Notes: generated by a model not told the origin, from the letters alone. Shown: positions 1 through 9,140, counted from the stretch's first letter. The stretch: 44,197 nt of DNA from Bauldia sp. (GCA_026126025.1 JAHCJZ010000015.1:1-44197); one strand, 5' to 3'. Numbers and translations are program-made.

Positions 1-535
1 GGAGACCTGCCTCTACTACATCGGCGGCATCATCAAGCACGCCCGCGCGATCAACGCCTTCACCAACCCGCTGACCAATTCCTACAAGCGGCTGGTGCCG
101 GGCTTCGAGGCGCCGGTGCTCCTCGCCTATTCGGCGCGCAACCGGTCGGCGTCATGCCGCATCCCGTTCACCAACTCGCCGAAGGCCAAGCGCGTCGAGG
201 TCCGCTTCCCCGATCCGGGCGCGAACCCCTATCTCGCCTTCGCGGCGATGCTGATGGCGGGCCTCGACGGCATCACCAACAAGATCCATCCCGGCCCTGC
301 GATGGACAAGGATCTCTATCACCTCCCGCCGAAGGAGCTGAAGAAGATCCCGACCGTCAGCGGGTCGCTGCGCGAAGCGCTCGGCCATCTCGACAAGGAC
401 CGCGTCTTCCTCAAGGCCGGCGGCGTCTTCAACGACGACTTCATCGACTCCTATATCGACCTCAAGATGGAGGAGGTGATCCGGTTCGAGCACACCCCGC
501 ATCCGGTCGAGTACGACATGTATTACTCGGTCTAA
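1..535 (+). CDS. glnA: glutamine synthetase type I, C-terminal part
   Basis: This is the 3' end of a glutamine synthetase gene (ATP-dependent ligation of ammonium to glutamate in the cytoplasm, central nitrogen assimilation). The reading frame is open from base 2, so the 5' part lies before the window. The visible part has the strongly conserved stretches [17 protein letters not shown] and [12 protein letters not shown], the [16 protein letters not shown] segment, and a C-terminal D-L-Y-H-L-P-P motif. That last motif matches the tyrosine adenylylation loop of GSI-beta enzymes, so activity is probably tuned by GlnE. It is followed by a strong terminator hairpin. Family identity is clear; only the truncation at the window edge limits the description. 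Confidence 0.97.
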   Translation, partial: ETCLYYIGGIIKHARAINAFTNPLTNSYKRLVPGFEAPVLLAYSARNRSASCRIPFTNSPKAKRVEVRFPDPGANPYLAFAAMLMAGLDGITNKIHPGPAMDKDLYHLPPKELKKIPTVSGSLREALGHLDKDRVFLKAGGVFNDDFIDSYIDLKMEEVIRFEHTPHPVEYDMYYSV

Positions 536-566
536 GCGACCGGCCCGACTTCGGGTTTTCGCCTTG

Positions 567-596
567 AATGGCCGGCGCGATCGCCGGCCATTTTCC
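567..596 (+). terminator. intrinsic terminator of glnA
   Basis: A perfect 11-bp inverted repeat (AATGGCCGGCG at 567-577, CGCCGGCCATT at 582-592) encloses a CGAT loop and is followed by a T run at 591-594. It starts 32 bases after the glnA stop codon, as expected for Rho-independent termination. Confidence 0.8.
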
Positions 597-631
597 GTTA
601 GGGCTGGCGTCCGCGCGTAGACACCCACACT

Positions 632-712
632 CGTCACCCCGGCGAAGGCCGGGGTCCAGAGCCACCAGCGCGGAGCAAGCGGCGCTGGATTCCGGCCTTC
701 GCCGGAATGACG
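632..712. repeat. REP-like intergenic palindrome pair
   Basis: Two 27-base arms (632-658 and 686-712) are inverted copies with four mismatches. Each arm is itself palindromic around CCGGCGAAGGCCGG. The core resembles a GC-rich repeat dispersed between genes in many proteobacteria. The differences (CC/GG in one arm, TT/AA in the other) preserve pairing inside each arm, as expected for elements maintained as hairpins. It lies between glnA and the next gene and has no visible coding role. Confidence 0.75.
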
Positions 713-823
713 AAAGGGAGTGCCTTTTTCTTTCCGTCATCGCAGGCGCGCAGATTGCAGCCTTGGCTGAGCCGTGCTCTGTGTAGCGTGGAGGCCAACG
801 GTCATCACCGAACGAGGTTATCC

Positions 824-2140
824 ATGCTGGGTCAGAGGGTTGCGATTGCAGCGCTGGCGCTTGCCGCCCTGACGGGCGGGGCCGCCGCGCAGAACTGGGA
901 TCTGGAGCCGACCTTCGGCCGGGCGATCCTTCCCGACGGCGCGATGCCGCACATCGTCGACATGATCGCCGGCGGTCCGATCGACATCTCGCGGTCCATC
1001 GACCCCGGATGCGCCGGCTTCGTCGCGGACGCGCCCGACTATCGCATCCAGTACACCGCCGGCGGGACGCCGCTCACCATCTCGGTGGAGGCGGTCGCCG
1101 ACACCACGCTCCTCGTCAACGATCCCGGGGCCACCTGGTATTGCGCCGACGACAGCAACGGGTCGCTCAACCCGTCCATCACGATCGATGCGCCCCTCTC
1201 GGGCCAGTACGACATCTGGGTCGGCACCTATAGCTCGGCGATCGCCGAGGCGGTCCTCATCATCAGCGACGGCAGCGCCGGCGCCCCGCCGCCGGCCGTC
1301 GGCCCCGCACCTGCGGCGGGCGGCCCGCCGCCGCTCCCGGCGCAGCCTGCGGCGGTCGAGTATTATGTCGCGATCGACGGCCAGCCGGCCGGGCCGATGC
1401 CCCTCGCTCAGGTGATCGCGATGATCGCGGCGGGGCAGGTCGACGAGGCACAGCTGGTCTGGCACACCGGCCTTCCCGACTGGGTCGAAGCCGGCGCGCT
1501 TCCCGAGCTCGATGCGGCCTTCAACCCGCCCGCTCCGGTGGACGACCGCGCCGGCCCGCCGCCGGTCGTCGACGTGCCGCAGAAGCCGCAGCCCGCCCCG
1601 CAGCCGGACGACGAGGAACAGGGTCCCGTCGCCGCAGGCATGAGCCTGGAAGAGGTGGTGACGATCGGCGTCAATTGGGGCTTCAGCGACGTGCCGCAGG
1701 AGACCCGCGACCGGGTGATCGCGTGCCTCCTCAACGCGTTCGCGCCGCTCTCGGCGGAAGACCGCCAGCTCGTGGCCGACTACGGGATGGACCCGCCGCT
1801 GGCAGAGATCGACCGCCTCGAGGGTTTGCATCCGGGGCTGACCCGCAACGTCGAAGATTGCGAGGACATCCTGCCCGACGTGCTGGGCGGGGGCGGAGCG
1901 GACGTCGCCACGAGCTCGGTGTCGCTGGCCGACGGCCGGACGCTCACCGTGGTCGGCGGCAGCAGCCACGCGATCAGCGCGACCGATAGCGGCTATCGCA
2001 TCATCGTCGACGAGACCCGCATCCAGTACGAGAACGGCGCCGTCTCGGTCGACGGCCGGCCGCGGGAGGTCCCGCCCTTCACCACCGAGCTCGTCTTCAC
2101 GGTGGACGATCTCGGCGTGACCATCACCGCCGATCCCTAG
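824..2140 (+). CDS. secreted GYF_2-domain protein, unknown function
   Basis: This predicted 438-residue exported protein starts with a signal peptide (hydrophobic run ending in GGAAAQ, cleavage near residue 22). A beta-rich domain rich in Asp/Gly follows to about residue 150, then a Pro/Ala-rich linker. Next comes a GYF_2 (DUF4339-type) domain at about residues 178-232 (VEYYVAIDGQPAGPMP at its start and a conserved W in the LVWHTGLPDW segment). After a second Pro-rich linker there is a C-terminal domain I do not recognise. GYF_2 domains bind proline-rich peptides or serve as envelope adaptors. The frame is open upstream to 707, but that extension runs into the repeat element. ATG 824 has a GAGG ribosome site and begins the signal peptide, so I chose it. 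Confidence 0.75.
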   Translation: MLGQRVAIAALALAALTGGAAAQNWDLEPTFGRAILPDGAMPHIVDMIAGGPIDISRSIDPGCAGFVADAPDYRIQYTAGGTPLTISVEAVADTTLLVNDPGATWYCADDSNGSLNPSITIDAPLSGQYDIWVGTYSSAIAEAVLIISDGSAGAPPPAVGPAPAAGGPPPLPAQPAAVEYYVAIDGQPAGPMPLAQVIAMIAAGQVDEAQLVWHTGLPDWVEAGALPELDAAFNPPAPVDDRAGPPPVVDVPQKPQPAPQPDDEEQGPVAAGMSLEEVVTIGVNWGFSDVPQETRDRVIACLLNAFAPLSAEDRQLVADYGMDPPLAEIDRLEGLHPGLTRNVEDCEDILPDVLGGGGADVATSSVSLADGRTLTVVGGSSHAISATDSGYRIIVDETRIQYENGAVSVDGRPREVPPFTTELVFTVDDLGVTITADP

Positions 2141-2143
2141 CGG

Positions 2144-2161
2144 GGGCGCCTTCGGGCGCCC
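2144..2161 (+). terminator. UUCG-capped hairpin after the GYF_2 gene
   Basis: GGGCGCC and GGCGCCC flank a TTCG tetraloop directly after the stop codon. No T tract follows, so it may act as an RNA-stabilising or weak termination hairpin rather than a full intrinsic terminator. Confidence 0.45.
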
Positions 2162-2247
2162 TCCCCCCGCCGGCCTTGGCAATGCCGTGCGGTCTTCGGT
2201 ATCTCTGTGATGCGGTTGCGTGGGGCGCCTCCGCGGGAGGAATGCCC

Positions 2248-2802
2248 ATGCTGAAAGCGGTCGCCGCCGCACTCGTCCTCGTCGCCGCCGGCTCCTCGGC
2301 CGCCTCGGCCTTCACGATCCGCGGCACCGCCCAGGTCGCCGATTCCGACATCCTCACGATGGACGGCTACGGCATCTACCTCTTCGGCATGGAATCGGTC
2401 GAGGAGCGCCAGGACTGCGCGATCGACGGCCAGGCCTGGCAATGCTGGGCCGCGGCGGTGCGCGAGCTGCAGACCATCCTCTCCGAGGGCGAAGTGGTGT
2501 GCGAGACCATCACCGAGCCGACGCGGACCCGGCAGGTGATCGCGTGGTGCACGGTCAATGGCGAGGACATCGCCGAGCGCTTCGTGCGCGCCGGCTACGG
2601 CCTGCCGATCGGAGCCGAGACGGACAGCTATTTCGACGACATGCTGGAGGCGGCCGACGCCAAGCGCGGGCTGTGGCAGGGCGCCTTCGAGCCGCCGGCG
2701 CAATGGCGCGCCCGGAACTCGGTCTTCGTCGACCGCCCGCCCTTCCGCCCGGTCAACCCCCTCCCCGACCTCCCCCCGCCGGTCCTGCCCGAAGGGCGCT
2801 AG
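2248..2802 (+). CDS. secreted SNase-fold (thermonuclease-like) protein, probably inactive
   Basis: This predicted 184-residue protein has an N-terminal signal peptide (hydrophobic run ending in SSAASA) followed by a thermonuclease/SNase-like OB fold. Recognisable segments are GYGIYLFGMESVEE, TRTRQVIAWC and the C-terminal ADAKRGLWQG. In active SNases the first segment reads I-R-L-x-G-I-D-A-P-E. Here the catalytic Arg is replaced by Tyr and the Asp-Ala-Pro-Glu part is lost, so nuclease activity is doubtful. Four Cys in the mature part could form disulfides. ATG 2248 is 6 bases after AGGA; an in-frame ATG at 2242 sits too close to that site. The stop codon overlaps the stop of valS on the other strand. 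Confidence 0.75.
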   Translation: MLKAVAAALVLVAAGSSAASAFTIRGTAQVADSDILTMDGYGIYLFGMESVEERQDCAIDGQAWQCWAAAVRELQTILSEGEVVCETITEPTRTRQVIAWCTVNGEDIAERFVRAGYGLPIGAETDSYFDDMLEAADAKRGLWQGAFEPPAQWRARNSVFVDRPPFRPVNPLPDLPPPVLPEGR

Positions 2803-5558
2803 CCTGACAGCCGGTCCAGCGCGGCGGTGAGGCGGTCGCGGAGCGCCAGGGCGGCGTCGCGCTTCTCGCGCTGCTCCTCGATGACCTCAATCGGCGCGCG
2901 CTGGACGAACTGGTCGTTGCCGAGCTTGGCGTCGAGGCGCTCGATCTCCTTCGCCGATTTCTCGATCTCGCGTGAGAGCCGGGTGCGCTCCGCCGCGAGG
3001 TCGACGATGCCGGAGAGGTCGAGGCAGGCGGCGGTCTCGCCGATCATGATCTGCACCATGCCCTTCGGCGGCACCGTGGCGGTGTGGATCTCGCCGAGCC
3101 GCGCGAGGCGGACCAGCGCCGGCCTGTGGCGGTCGAGGCGGAAGATGATCTCGTCCGATTCCGCGACGAGGAAGAGCGGGACCTGCGCCGCCGGCGGCAC
3201 GTTCATCTCCGAGCGCACCGAGCGGATCTGCGTCACCAGCTCGACGACCCAGTTCATCTCCGCGGCGGCGGCCGGGTCCTCGCCGATCGGCTCCGGCCAC
3301 GGCGCGTGAGCGAGCAGCGTCTCGCGCGGGCTGCCCTCCGGCGCGGTCCGCTCCCACAGCTCCTCGGTGACGAAGGGCATGAAGGGGTGGAGGATCTTCA
3401 GGATGAAATCGCGGATGAAGGCGGCGGTCGCGCGCGTCTCGTCCTTGGCCGCCCCGTCCTCGCCGGTGAGGAGCGGCTTGATCAGCTCGACATACCAGTC
3501 GCAATAGGTGTTCCAGATGAAGCGGTAGACCGAGGCCGCCGCGTCGGCGAAGCGGTAGCCGGCGATCGCGTCGTCGATCGCGGCAAGCGTGCGGTTCGCC
3601 TCGGTGACGATCCAGCGATTGACGGTCTGGTCGACGCCCTTCGCGTCGAAGCCGGCCGGCAGCACGCAGCCATTCATCTCGGCGAAGCGGGCCGCGTTCC
3701 AGAGCTTGGTCGCGAAGTTGCGGTAGCCCTCGATGCGGGCGCGGGCGGGCTTCACGTCGCGGCCGGGCGTCGCCAGCGCCGCCATGGTGAAGCGCACCGC
3801 GTCGGCGCCGAAATCGCCGATCAGGTCGAGGGGGTCGACGACGTTGCCCTTCGACTTCGACATCTTCGCGCCCTTCTCGTCGCGAACGATGCCGTGGATG
3901 TAGACCACCGGGAACGGCTCGGTGCCGGTGAAATGGGTGCCCATCATCATCATGCGGGCGACCCAGAAGAAGATGATGTCGAAGCCGGTGACGAGGACGC
4001 TCGTCGGGTAGTAGCGCTCGAACTCGGGCGTCCGGTCCGGCCAGCCCATGGTCGAGAACGGCCACAGCGCCGACGAGAACCAGGTGTCGAGGACGTCGGA
4101 ATCGCGCGTCAGGAACGGCGCGCGCTCGGCCGGGTTCTCCGCCATGCGGCGGGCATCGGCGTCGCTGATCGCACCGGCGGTGACGTAGTGGGCGAGCGCC
4201 TCGGAGACGGCCTCCTCCTCGGTCTCGGCGACGAACACCTTGCCGTCCGGCCCGTACCAGGCGGGGATCTGGTGGCCCCACCACAGCTGGCGCGAGATGC
4301 ACCAGGGCTGGATGTTCTCCATCCAGTCGAAATAGGTCTTCGCCCAGTTGGGGGGAACGAAGACGGTCCGCCCCTCCTCCACCGCGGCGATCGCCGGCTT
4401 CGCCAGCGTCTTGGCGTCGACATACCACTGGTCGGTGAGGAACGGCTCGATCGGCACCGCCGAGCGGTCGCCATGCGGCACCGCATGGGTGTGATCCTCG
4501 ACCTTCTCCAGCAACCCCTTCGATTCCAGCATCCACACGATGCGGCGCCGCGCCTCGAAGCGGTCGAGGCCGTGGAAGGTCGCGATGGTGGACGACAGCT
4601 CCTCGCTCTCGGGCACGCCGGCGGTGAACGCCTCGTTGTCGAGGAGCGCGATCCTGCCCTCGGTGTCCATGATGCTGACCATGGGCAGCTCATGGCGGCG
4701 GCCGACCTCGAAATCGTTGAAGTCGTGGGCCGGCGTCACCTTGACGGCGCCGGAGCCGGCCTCGGGGTCGGCATACTCGTCCGCCACGATGGGGATGCGC
4801 CGGCCGACCAGCGGCAGGATGACATGCCTGCCGACAAGGTCGCGATAGCGGTCGTCGTCGGGATGCACCGCGACGCCGGTGTCGCCCAGCATCGTCTCGG
4901 GCCGCGTGGTGGCAACCGTGATCGTGCGGTCGGTGCCCTCGACGGGGTAGCGCAGGTGCCAGAGATGGCCGCCGACCTCGACCTGCTGCACCTCGAGGTC
5001 CGAGATCGCGGTCTGGAGCTTGGGGTCCCAGTTCACCAGCCGCTTGTCGCGGTAGATCAGGCCGTCGCGATAGAGCGCGACGAACACCTTGAGGACGGCG
5101 CGCGACAGGCCCTCGTCCATGGTGAAGCGCTCGCGGTCCCAGTCGCACGACGCGCCGAGGCGGCGGAGCTGGTTCATGATGGTACCGCCGGACTCGGCCT
5201 TCCATGCCCAGACCTTCTCGACGAAGGCGTCGCGGCCGATGGCGCGGCGGCCGGGTTCCTGGCGCTCCATCATCTGCCGCTCGACCACCATCTGCGTGGC
5301 GATGCCGGCATGGTCGGTCCCGGCCTGCCACAGCACGTCGCGCCCGCTCATCCGGGCATGGCGCACCAGGATGTCCTGCAACGTGTTGTTGAGCGCATGC
5401 CCCATATGGAGCGAGCCGGTGACGTTCGGCGGCGGGATGACGATGGAGAACGGCTTCCCGCCGCGTGCCCCCGCACCGGCGCGAAAGGCCTTCGCCTCGT
5501 CCCAGAGGGCGCTGATCCGCGCCTCGACCGAGGCGGCGTCGTAAGTCTTGTCGAGCAT
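2799..5558 (-). CDS. valS: valine--tRNA ligase
   Basis: Cytoplasmic class I aminoacyl-tRNA synthetase that charges tRNA-Val and edits mischarged threonine. The 919-residue protein has the HIGH-type motif HMGH at residues 51-54 after PPPNVTGSL, and KMSKS at 565-569. The GHQIPAWYG and STPL-like segments belong to the Rossmann/CP1 editing regions. An anticodon-binding domain (NTYCDWYVELIK) follows. At the end there is a C-terminal coiled-coil arm (about residues 845-915, Glu/Arg rich) typical of ValRS. Length and domain order are normal. It ends convergently with the secreted SNase-fold gene, the two stops sharing one CTAG palindrome. The gene order valS - PopZ-like - tolC - pcm is familiar from alphaproteobacteria. 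Confidence 0.97.
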   Translation of the reverse strand: MLDKTYDAASVEARISALWDEAKAFRAGAGARGGKPFSIVIPPPNVTGSLHMGHALNNTLQDILVRHARMSGRDVLWQAGTDHAGIATQMVVERQMMERQEPGRRAIGRDAFVEKVWAWKAESGGTIMNQLRRLGASCDWDRERFTMDEGLSRAVLKVFVALYRDGLIYRDKRLVNWDPKLQTAISDLEVQQVEVGGHLWHLRYPVEGTDRTITVATTRPETMLGDTGVAVHPDDDRYRDLVGRHVILPLVGRRIPIVADEYADPEAGSGAVKVTPAHDFNDFEVGRRHELPMVSIMDTEGRIALLDNEAFTAGVPESEELSSTIATFHGLDRFEARRRIVWMLESKGLLEKVEDHTHAVPHGDRSAVPIEPFLTDQWYVDAKTLAKPAIAAVEEGRTVFVPPNWAKTYFDWMENIQPWCISRQLWWGHQIPAWYGPDGKVFVAETEEEAVSEALAHYVTAGAISDADARRMAENPAERAPFLTRDSDVLDTWFSSALWPFSTMGWPDRTPEFERYYPTSVLVTGFDIIFFWVARMMMMGTHFTGTEPFPVVYIHGIVRDEKGAKMSKSKGNVVDPLDLIGDFGADAVRFTMAALATPGRDVKPARARIEGYRNFATKLWNAARFAEMNGCVLPAGFDAKGVDQTVNRWIVTEANRTLAAIDDAIAGYRFADAAASVYRFIWNTYCDWYVELIKPLLTGEDGAAKDETRATAAFIRDFILKILHPFMPFVTEELWERTAPEGSPRETLLAHAPWPEPIGEDPAAAAEMNWVVELVTQIRSVRSEMNVPPAAQVPLFLVAESDEIIFRLDRHRPALVRLARLGEIHTATVPPKGMVQIMIGETAACLDLSGIVDLAAERTRLSREIEKSAKEIERLDAKLGNDQFVQRAPIEVIEEQREKRDAALALRDRLTAALDRLSG

Positions 5559-5739
5559 GAGAAATCCCGGCCTTGCGCCGGGTGGTGGTAATCGGAGGGC
5601 GCGGTCAAATCAACCGCGGCTCTCCGTCACCGACGCCAGCCGGGTTGGGATTTGACACGGGAGCGACCCCTGCTCTGTCCCTTCGCGAGAAGAAGGTTGC
5701 GCGGGTATGCCAGAAACATCGGCCGTGCCGCTTGCGACC

Positions 5740-5854
5740 CCTCCCCTTGAAAAGGGGAGGATGGGTGGGGTTCCCGCGGCGGTGCAACAGCGTCGGAATC
5801 GGCGATTGCCGCACGGCCGTTGACCCCCACCTGCCTCCCCCTTTCAGGGGGAGG
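5740..5854. repeat. two C/G-rich hairpin repeats in the valS upstream gap
   Basis: The 309-base gap between valS and the PopZ-like gene holds no gene. It contains two perfect 9-bp hairpins with 3-base loops: CCTCCCCTT/AAGGGGAGG (5740-5760) and CCTCCCCCT/AGGGGGAGG (5834-5854). They are variants of one element. The second lies 13 bases past the stop codon of the PopZ-like gene on the minus strand and may protect or end that transcript. No clear T tract follows. Confidence 0.6.
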
Positions 5855-5867
5855 GAGCCGTGGCGAG

Positions 5868-6623
5868 TTAGCGCCGGCCGCGGCTGACGCGCTCGATTTC
5901 CTCGCGCACGAGGCGCTCGACGAGCGGCGGGAGGTTGTCGTCCAGCCAGTCGCGCAGCATCGGGCGCATCATGTCCTTGACGAGGTCCTCCAGCGTGCGG
6001 GCCTCGCTGCCCATCATGATGCTGGTGAGCTGGTTGAAGGCGGACTGGACCGCCTGGTCGGCTTCCGGCGACAGGAGCTTCACGTCGGCGGGGGGAGCGG
6101 TCGGGGACGGTGCGGCGGCAATGCTCTCGCCAGCTCTGGCGGCCGGCGACGGCGCGGGCGCGCTCTCGGTCGGCTGGGCCGGCTTCGGCGTGAACAGCGG
6201 CGTCCGCGCCACCGGCGGCGCGACCGGCCGCGGCGGCGGCAAGGGCCTGGTCTCGATGCGCGCGGCGGGCGGAGGGAGAACCTCCGCGTCCTCGCCGCCA
6301 TCGTCGTCGAGGTCGAAATCGGCGAGCGCGTTGGCGGCTTCGGTCAGCGCGTCCTGCTTCTCGGCGACGGCCGGTGCGGTTTCGGGCGGGGCGGCGGGCG
6401 CCGGCTCGGCCGGCTCGGCCTCGTCCACGATCGCGGCCGGCGCCGGCTCCGCAGCCTCAGCGGCCGGAGCAGCGGGCAATGGCTCGGAGGGAAGCGGCGA
6501 CGACTTGACGACCGCGAGGTGCGGCGCGCTGCCGGCGCGTCCGTCGTCGTCGGAAATGATCCGCCTGATCGAGGCAAGGATGTCCTCCATGGAGGTTTCC
6601 TGCGCCTGCCCGACCTTCGCCAT
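5868..6623 (-). CDS. PopZ-like polarity factor (DUF2497 family)
   Basis: This 251-residue, low-complexity acidic/proline-rich protein has the two conserved ends of the PopZ/DUF2497 family. The N-terminal helix is SMEDILASIRRIISDDD (about residues 11-27). The C-terminal oligomerisation region contains LVKDMMRPMLRDWLDDNLP followed by LVERLVREEIERVSRG. The long Ala/Pro/Glu middle is the disordered linker known from PopZ. In Caulobacter and relatives PopZ forms a polar condensate that anchors the chromosome origin and cell-cycle factors; the same role is inferred here. The frame is open to 6656, but ATG 6623 follows a GGAGA site by 7 bases and starts the normal N-terminus. Confidence 0.88.
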   Translation of the reverse strand: MAKVGQAQETSMEDILASIRRIISDDDGRAGSAPHLAVVKSSPLPSEPLPAAPAAEAAEPAPAAIVDEAEPAEPAPAAPPETAPAVAEKQDALTEAANALADFDLDDDGGEDAEVLPPPAARIETRPLPPPRPVAPPVARTPLFTPKPAQPTESAPAPSPAARAGESIAAAPSPTAPPADVKLLSPEADQAVQSAFNQLTSIMMGSEARTLEDLVKDMMRPMLRDWLDDNLPPLVERLVREEIERVSRGRR

Positions 6624-6735
6624 CACGCCGTCTCCAACTACACGGCGCCGAATCACGTGGCGCCCCCGCGTCGGCCGGAGACTAGCGGACGCGGGCGCGA
6701 GCGGAAGCGGAAGAACGCGGTTTTGCTCGGGTTTC

Positions 6736-8094
6736 TCATGGCTGCGGCGTGGGCGGATTGAGCCCGAACCAGCGCGTGTCGACCGCCTCGTAATGGGCGT
6801 AGACGTCGTAGACCTCGACCGGAAGCCCGAGCGCCTCGGCGGTCAGGAGGCCGACCGCCGCCGCGATCGAGTAGGACGCGACCACGCGGTCGCGCTGCGC
6901 GGCGACGAGGCGGACGCGGGCCTCCAGAAGCGAGCGGCGGACCTGGTAGATGTCGAGCTGCGTCGCCTGGCCGGCCGAAACCTCCTCCTCGATCGCTTCG
7001 AGGGCGCGCTGCATGGCCGCGACCTGCGCCTCCGCCGCACGAAGCTGACCGATCGCGCCGGCCATCTGGCCGAAGGCGGTGATCACCTGGGCGCGGACGA
7101 TGGCTTCCTGCTGCATCGCAAGCAGCTCGCGCTGGCGGAGCCGGTTCTTGGCCTCGCGCACCTCCGAGGATTCGCGGCCGCCAGTGAAGATCGGCATGGT
7201 GAGACGGCCGCCGATGACGGCTTCGTTCTCCCAGGAGAAGCCGCCGCCCGCATTGTGCGTGGCGGAGAGCTCGCCGAAGAGCGACGCGGTGGGCAGGAGA
7301 TCACCCTCGGCGATCTCGACCTCCAGCTCCGCGATCTGCACGTTGTAGCGCGCGCCGAGGATGGACGGGTGGTTCGACAGCGCGATTTCGACCGCAAGCT
7401 CGACGCCGGTCGGGATGAGGTCGTCGATCGGCGCGGCGGCGGCAAGGTTGTCGGGGTCGGTGCCGATCGTCGCCACATAGCTTGCGATCGAGCCGACCAG
7501 CACTGCGTCGACGCCGGCGGCGTCGCCTTCCGCCGCGCGCAGCAGCGCCTCCGCTTCCGCAACGTCGGTCCGGGTCCCCTCGCCGGCGTTCATCCTTATC
7601 TCGGCCGCCGCGAGGGCATCGCCAAGAACCGCGACGTTCTGGGCATAGAGGCCGCGGATGGCGCGATCCCGCATCACGTCGGCATAGGCGATCACGCCCC
7701 CCAGCAGCACCTGCTGCTCGAGGCCGCGAAGCCGCTCGCGATAAAGGAGGACGGTGGTGCGGGTCGCGTCGAGCGCGTTGACCGCCCGGAACCCACGGAA
7801 GATCGGCTGCTCGAAGCTGATCCCGGCGGTCGCTCTATCGGTTTGGTCGGCAAAGAACGGATTGTGGCTGCGTGTCGTCGTGACCGAGGCGTCGATCTGG
7901 ACGTTCGGCCGGAAGGCCGAGACGGCCTGCGAAACCCCCTCGTCCACCGCGCGGAGCTCGGCGCGCGCGGCATTGAGCTCCGGGTTCGTCGCGTAGCTCG
8001 TGGCAAGCGCGCCAAACAGCGTCTCGGCCGCCGCGGGGACAGCGCCGGCAAGCAGAGCCAGCGACGCAGCAACCAGGACCGGGCGGCTCCTCAT
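6736..8094 (-). CDS. tolC: TolC family outer-membrane efflux channel
   Basis: Predicted outer-membrane trimeric channel for type I secretion and tripartite drug efflux. The protein of about 452 residues has a signal peptide (MRSRPVLVAASLALLAGAVP, cleavage after AAA). Two TolC repeats follow, each with long amphipathic helices: LFGALATSYATNPELNAARA opens the first half, and LSNHPSILGARYNVQIAELE opens the second. The ATQLDIYQVRRSLLEARVRL segment near the C-terminus is diagnostic. An upstream in-frame ATG at 8136 would add 14 residues before the signal peptide and cannot be excluded. It sits between the PopZ-like and Pcm-like genes on the same strand, as in many Rhizobiales. Confidence 0.93.
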   Translation of the reverse strand: MRSRPVLVAASLALLAGAVPAAAETLFGALATSYATNPELNAARAELRAVDEGVSQAVSAFRPNVQIDASVTTTRSHNPFFADQTDRATAGISFEQPIFRGFRAVNALDATRTTVLLYRERLRGLEQQVLLGGVIAYADVMRDRAIRGLYAQNVAVLGDALAAAEIRMNAGEGTRTDVAEAEALLRAAEGDAAGVDAVLVGSIASYVATIGTDPDNLAAAAPIDDLIPTGVELAVEIALSNHPSILGARYNVQIAELEVEIAEGDLLPTASLFGELSATHNAGGGFSWENEAVIGGRLTMPIFTGGRESSEVREAKNRLRQRELLAMQQEAIVRAQVITAFGQMAGAIGQLRAAEAQVAAMQRALEAIEEEVSAGQATQLDIYQVRRSLLEARVRLVAAQRDRVVASYSIAAAVGLLTAEALGLPVEVYDVYAHYEAVDTRWFGLNPPTPQP

Positions 8095-8227
8095 GCTCAA
8101 GCACTCGATACCGACAATTTGAGCAGACGGATTCATCAGCCGTCAGCCGCCTTACGATCCGGTAAACGCAATCAGAGGTTGCGCTCCCGCGCGCACAGGC
8201 CCACGGCGGGAGCGGGCCTCTCCGCAG

Positions 8228-8896
8228 TCAGAAAACGAAGGTGGGCGCGGGCGGGGGGCAGGGCAGAGGCGGGATCGGCGCGTTGAAGGCCGGGCGGCCG
8301 GCGACATCGCCGTTCTTGCGATAGAGGGTCGCCATGCCGGCGGGACCGGGGCCGATGACGGCCACCAGCCGGCCCCCGGCTTTGAGCTGGTCGAACAGGG
8401 CCGGCGGGACGCTCTCCACCGAGCCTTCGAGCAGGATCACGTCGTAGGGACCGGCGGAGGGATAGCCCTCGTCCACCGCCGCGGTGACGACGGCCGCGTT
8501 GTCGACGCCGAGGTCGATGAGGGTTTCGGTCGCGGCGGCCGCAAGGTCCGCGTCGGGCTCGAGGGCGACGACCGCGCCGGCGAGCCGGGCGAGAACCGCC
8601 GCGCCATAGCCGGTGCCGCAGCCGATATCGAGGACGATGTCCCCCTCCCCGATCGCGGCCAGCTGGACCAGCCGCGCGAGGATCGCCGGCTCGATGAGGT
8701 AGCGCGCCGCGCCTCCGGCGGACGGCGCCGCGATCTCGATATCGGCGTCGCTATAAGCGAGCGAGCGCTTCGCGCGCGGGACGAACAGCTCGCGCGGCAC
8801 CTCGGCCATGGCCGCGAGGACCCTGGGCGCGGTCACATCCGCGGTGCGGACCTGGCGGTCCACCATGGTCCGGCGTGCCTTGGCGAAATCGGCCAT
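8228..8896 (-). CDS. protein-L-isoaspartate O-methyltransferase family protein
   Basis: This 222-residue SAM-dependent methyltransferase belongs to the Pcm family, whose classical role is repair of L-isoaspartyl residues in aged proteins. The N-terminal segment MVDRQVRTADVTAPRVL and the R-E-L-F-V-P motif are typical. SAM motif I is VLDIGCGTGYGA (residues 88-99), and motif II is YDVILLEGSVE, where a typical Pcm has a hydrophobic strand followed by TAA. The C-terminus is short and Pro-rich. It lies 91 bases upstream of tolC on the same strand, the usual alphaproteobacterial neighbour. An 8-bp inverted repeat (8904-8911/8922-8929) lies just before the start. Substrate is not provable from sequence, so I give no symbol. 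Confidence 0.85.
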   Translation of the reverse strand: MADFAKARRTMVDRQVRTADVTAPRVLAAMAEVPRELFVPRAKRSLAYSDADIEIAAPSAGGAARYLIEPAILARLVQLAAIGEGDIVLDIGCGTGYGAAVLARLAGAVVALEPDADLAAAATETLIDLGVDNAAVVTAAVDEGYPSAGPYDVILLEGSVESVPPALFDQLKAGGRLVAVIGPGPAGMATLYRKNGDVAGRPAFNAPIPPLPCPPPAPTFVF

Positions 8897-9029
8897 TCAG
8901 CTGTCCCCGGCGATCCCTTCTGCCGGGGATGGGATAGCGGCGGGACGGAAATGCCGCAATCGCGCGGCTTGTCGCGGGCATCGCCGGGCTTGCCCGGCTC
9001 CGTGCCTGCCTATACATCCGGGCGCTGGC

Positions 9030-9103
9030 GGCCTCGTGGCGGAGTGGTTACGCAGCGGACTGCAAATCCGTGCACCCCGGTTCGATTCCGGGCGAGGCCT
9101 CCA
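9030..9103 (+). tRNA. tRNA-Cys (GCA)
   Basis: Full cloverleaf: acceptor stem GGCCTCG/CGAGGCC, discriminator U, encoded CCA at 9101-9103. The anticodon loop CTGCAAA (9060-9066) carries GCA, and the T-arm contains GGTTCGATTCC. A possible -10 box TATACA lies at 9011-9016, 13 bases before the gene. Confidence 0.96.
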
Positions 9104-9110
9104 ACCCCTG

Positions 9111-9140
9111 GAGCGTGATCCGACAAATCGAATCACGCTC
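9111..9140. repeat. short inverted repeat after tRNA-Cys
   Basis: GAGCGTGAT and ATCACGCTC form an inverted repeat around a short centre, eight bases past the tRNA. It may be a degenerate relative of the neighbouring palindrome and could also help end the tRNA transcript. Confidence 0.5.

Noticed and set aside
707-823. Upstream extension of the GYF_2 gene
   Set aside because: It would start inside a dispersed repeat and bury the signal peptide; ATG 824 is better.
818-2272. Long minus-strand frame opposite the GYF_2 gene
   Set aside because: It is an Arg/Gly-rich mirror of a high-GC gene; no domain, and the plus strand has signal peptide and GYF_2 domain.
3084-5591. 835-codon plus-strand frame opposite valS
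   Set aside because: Shadow of valS; composition is antisense-like and no motif is present.
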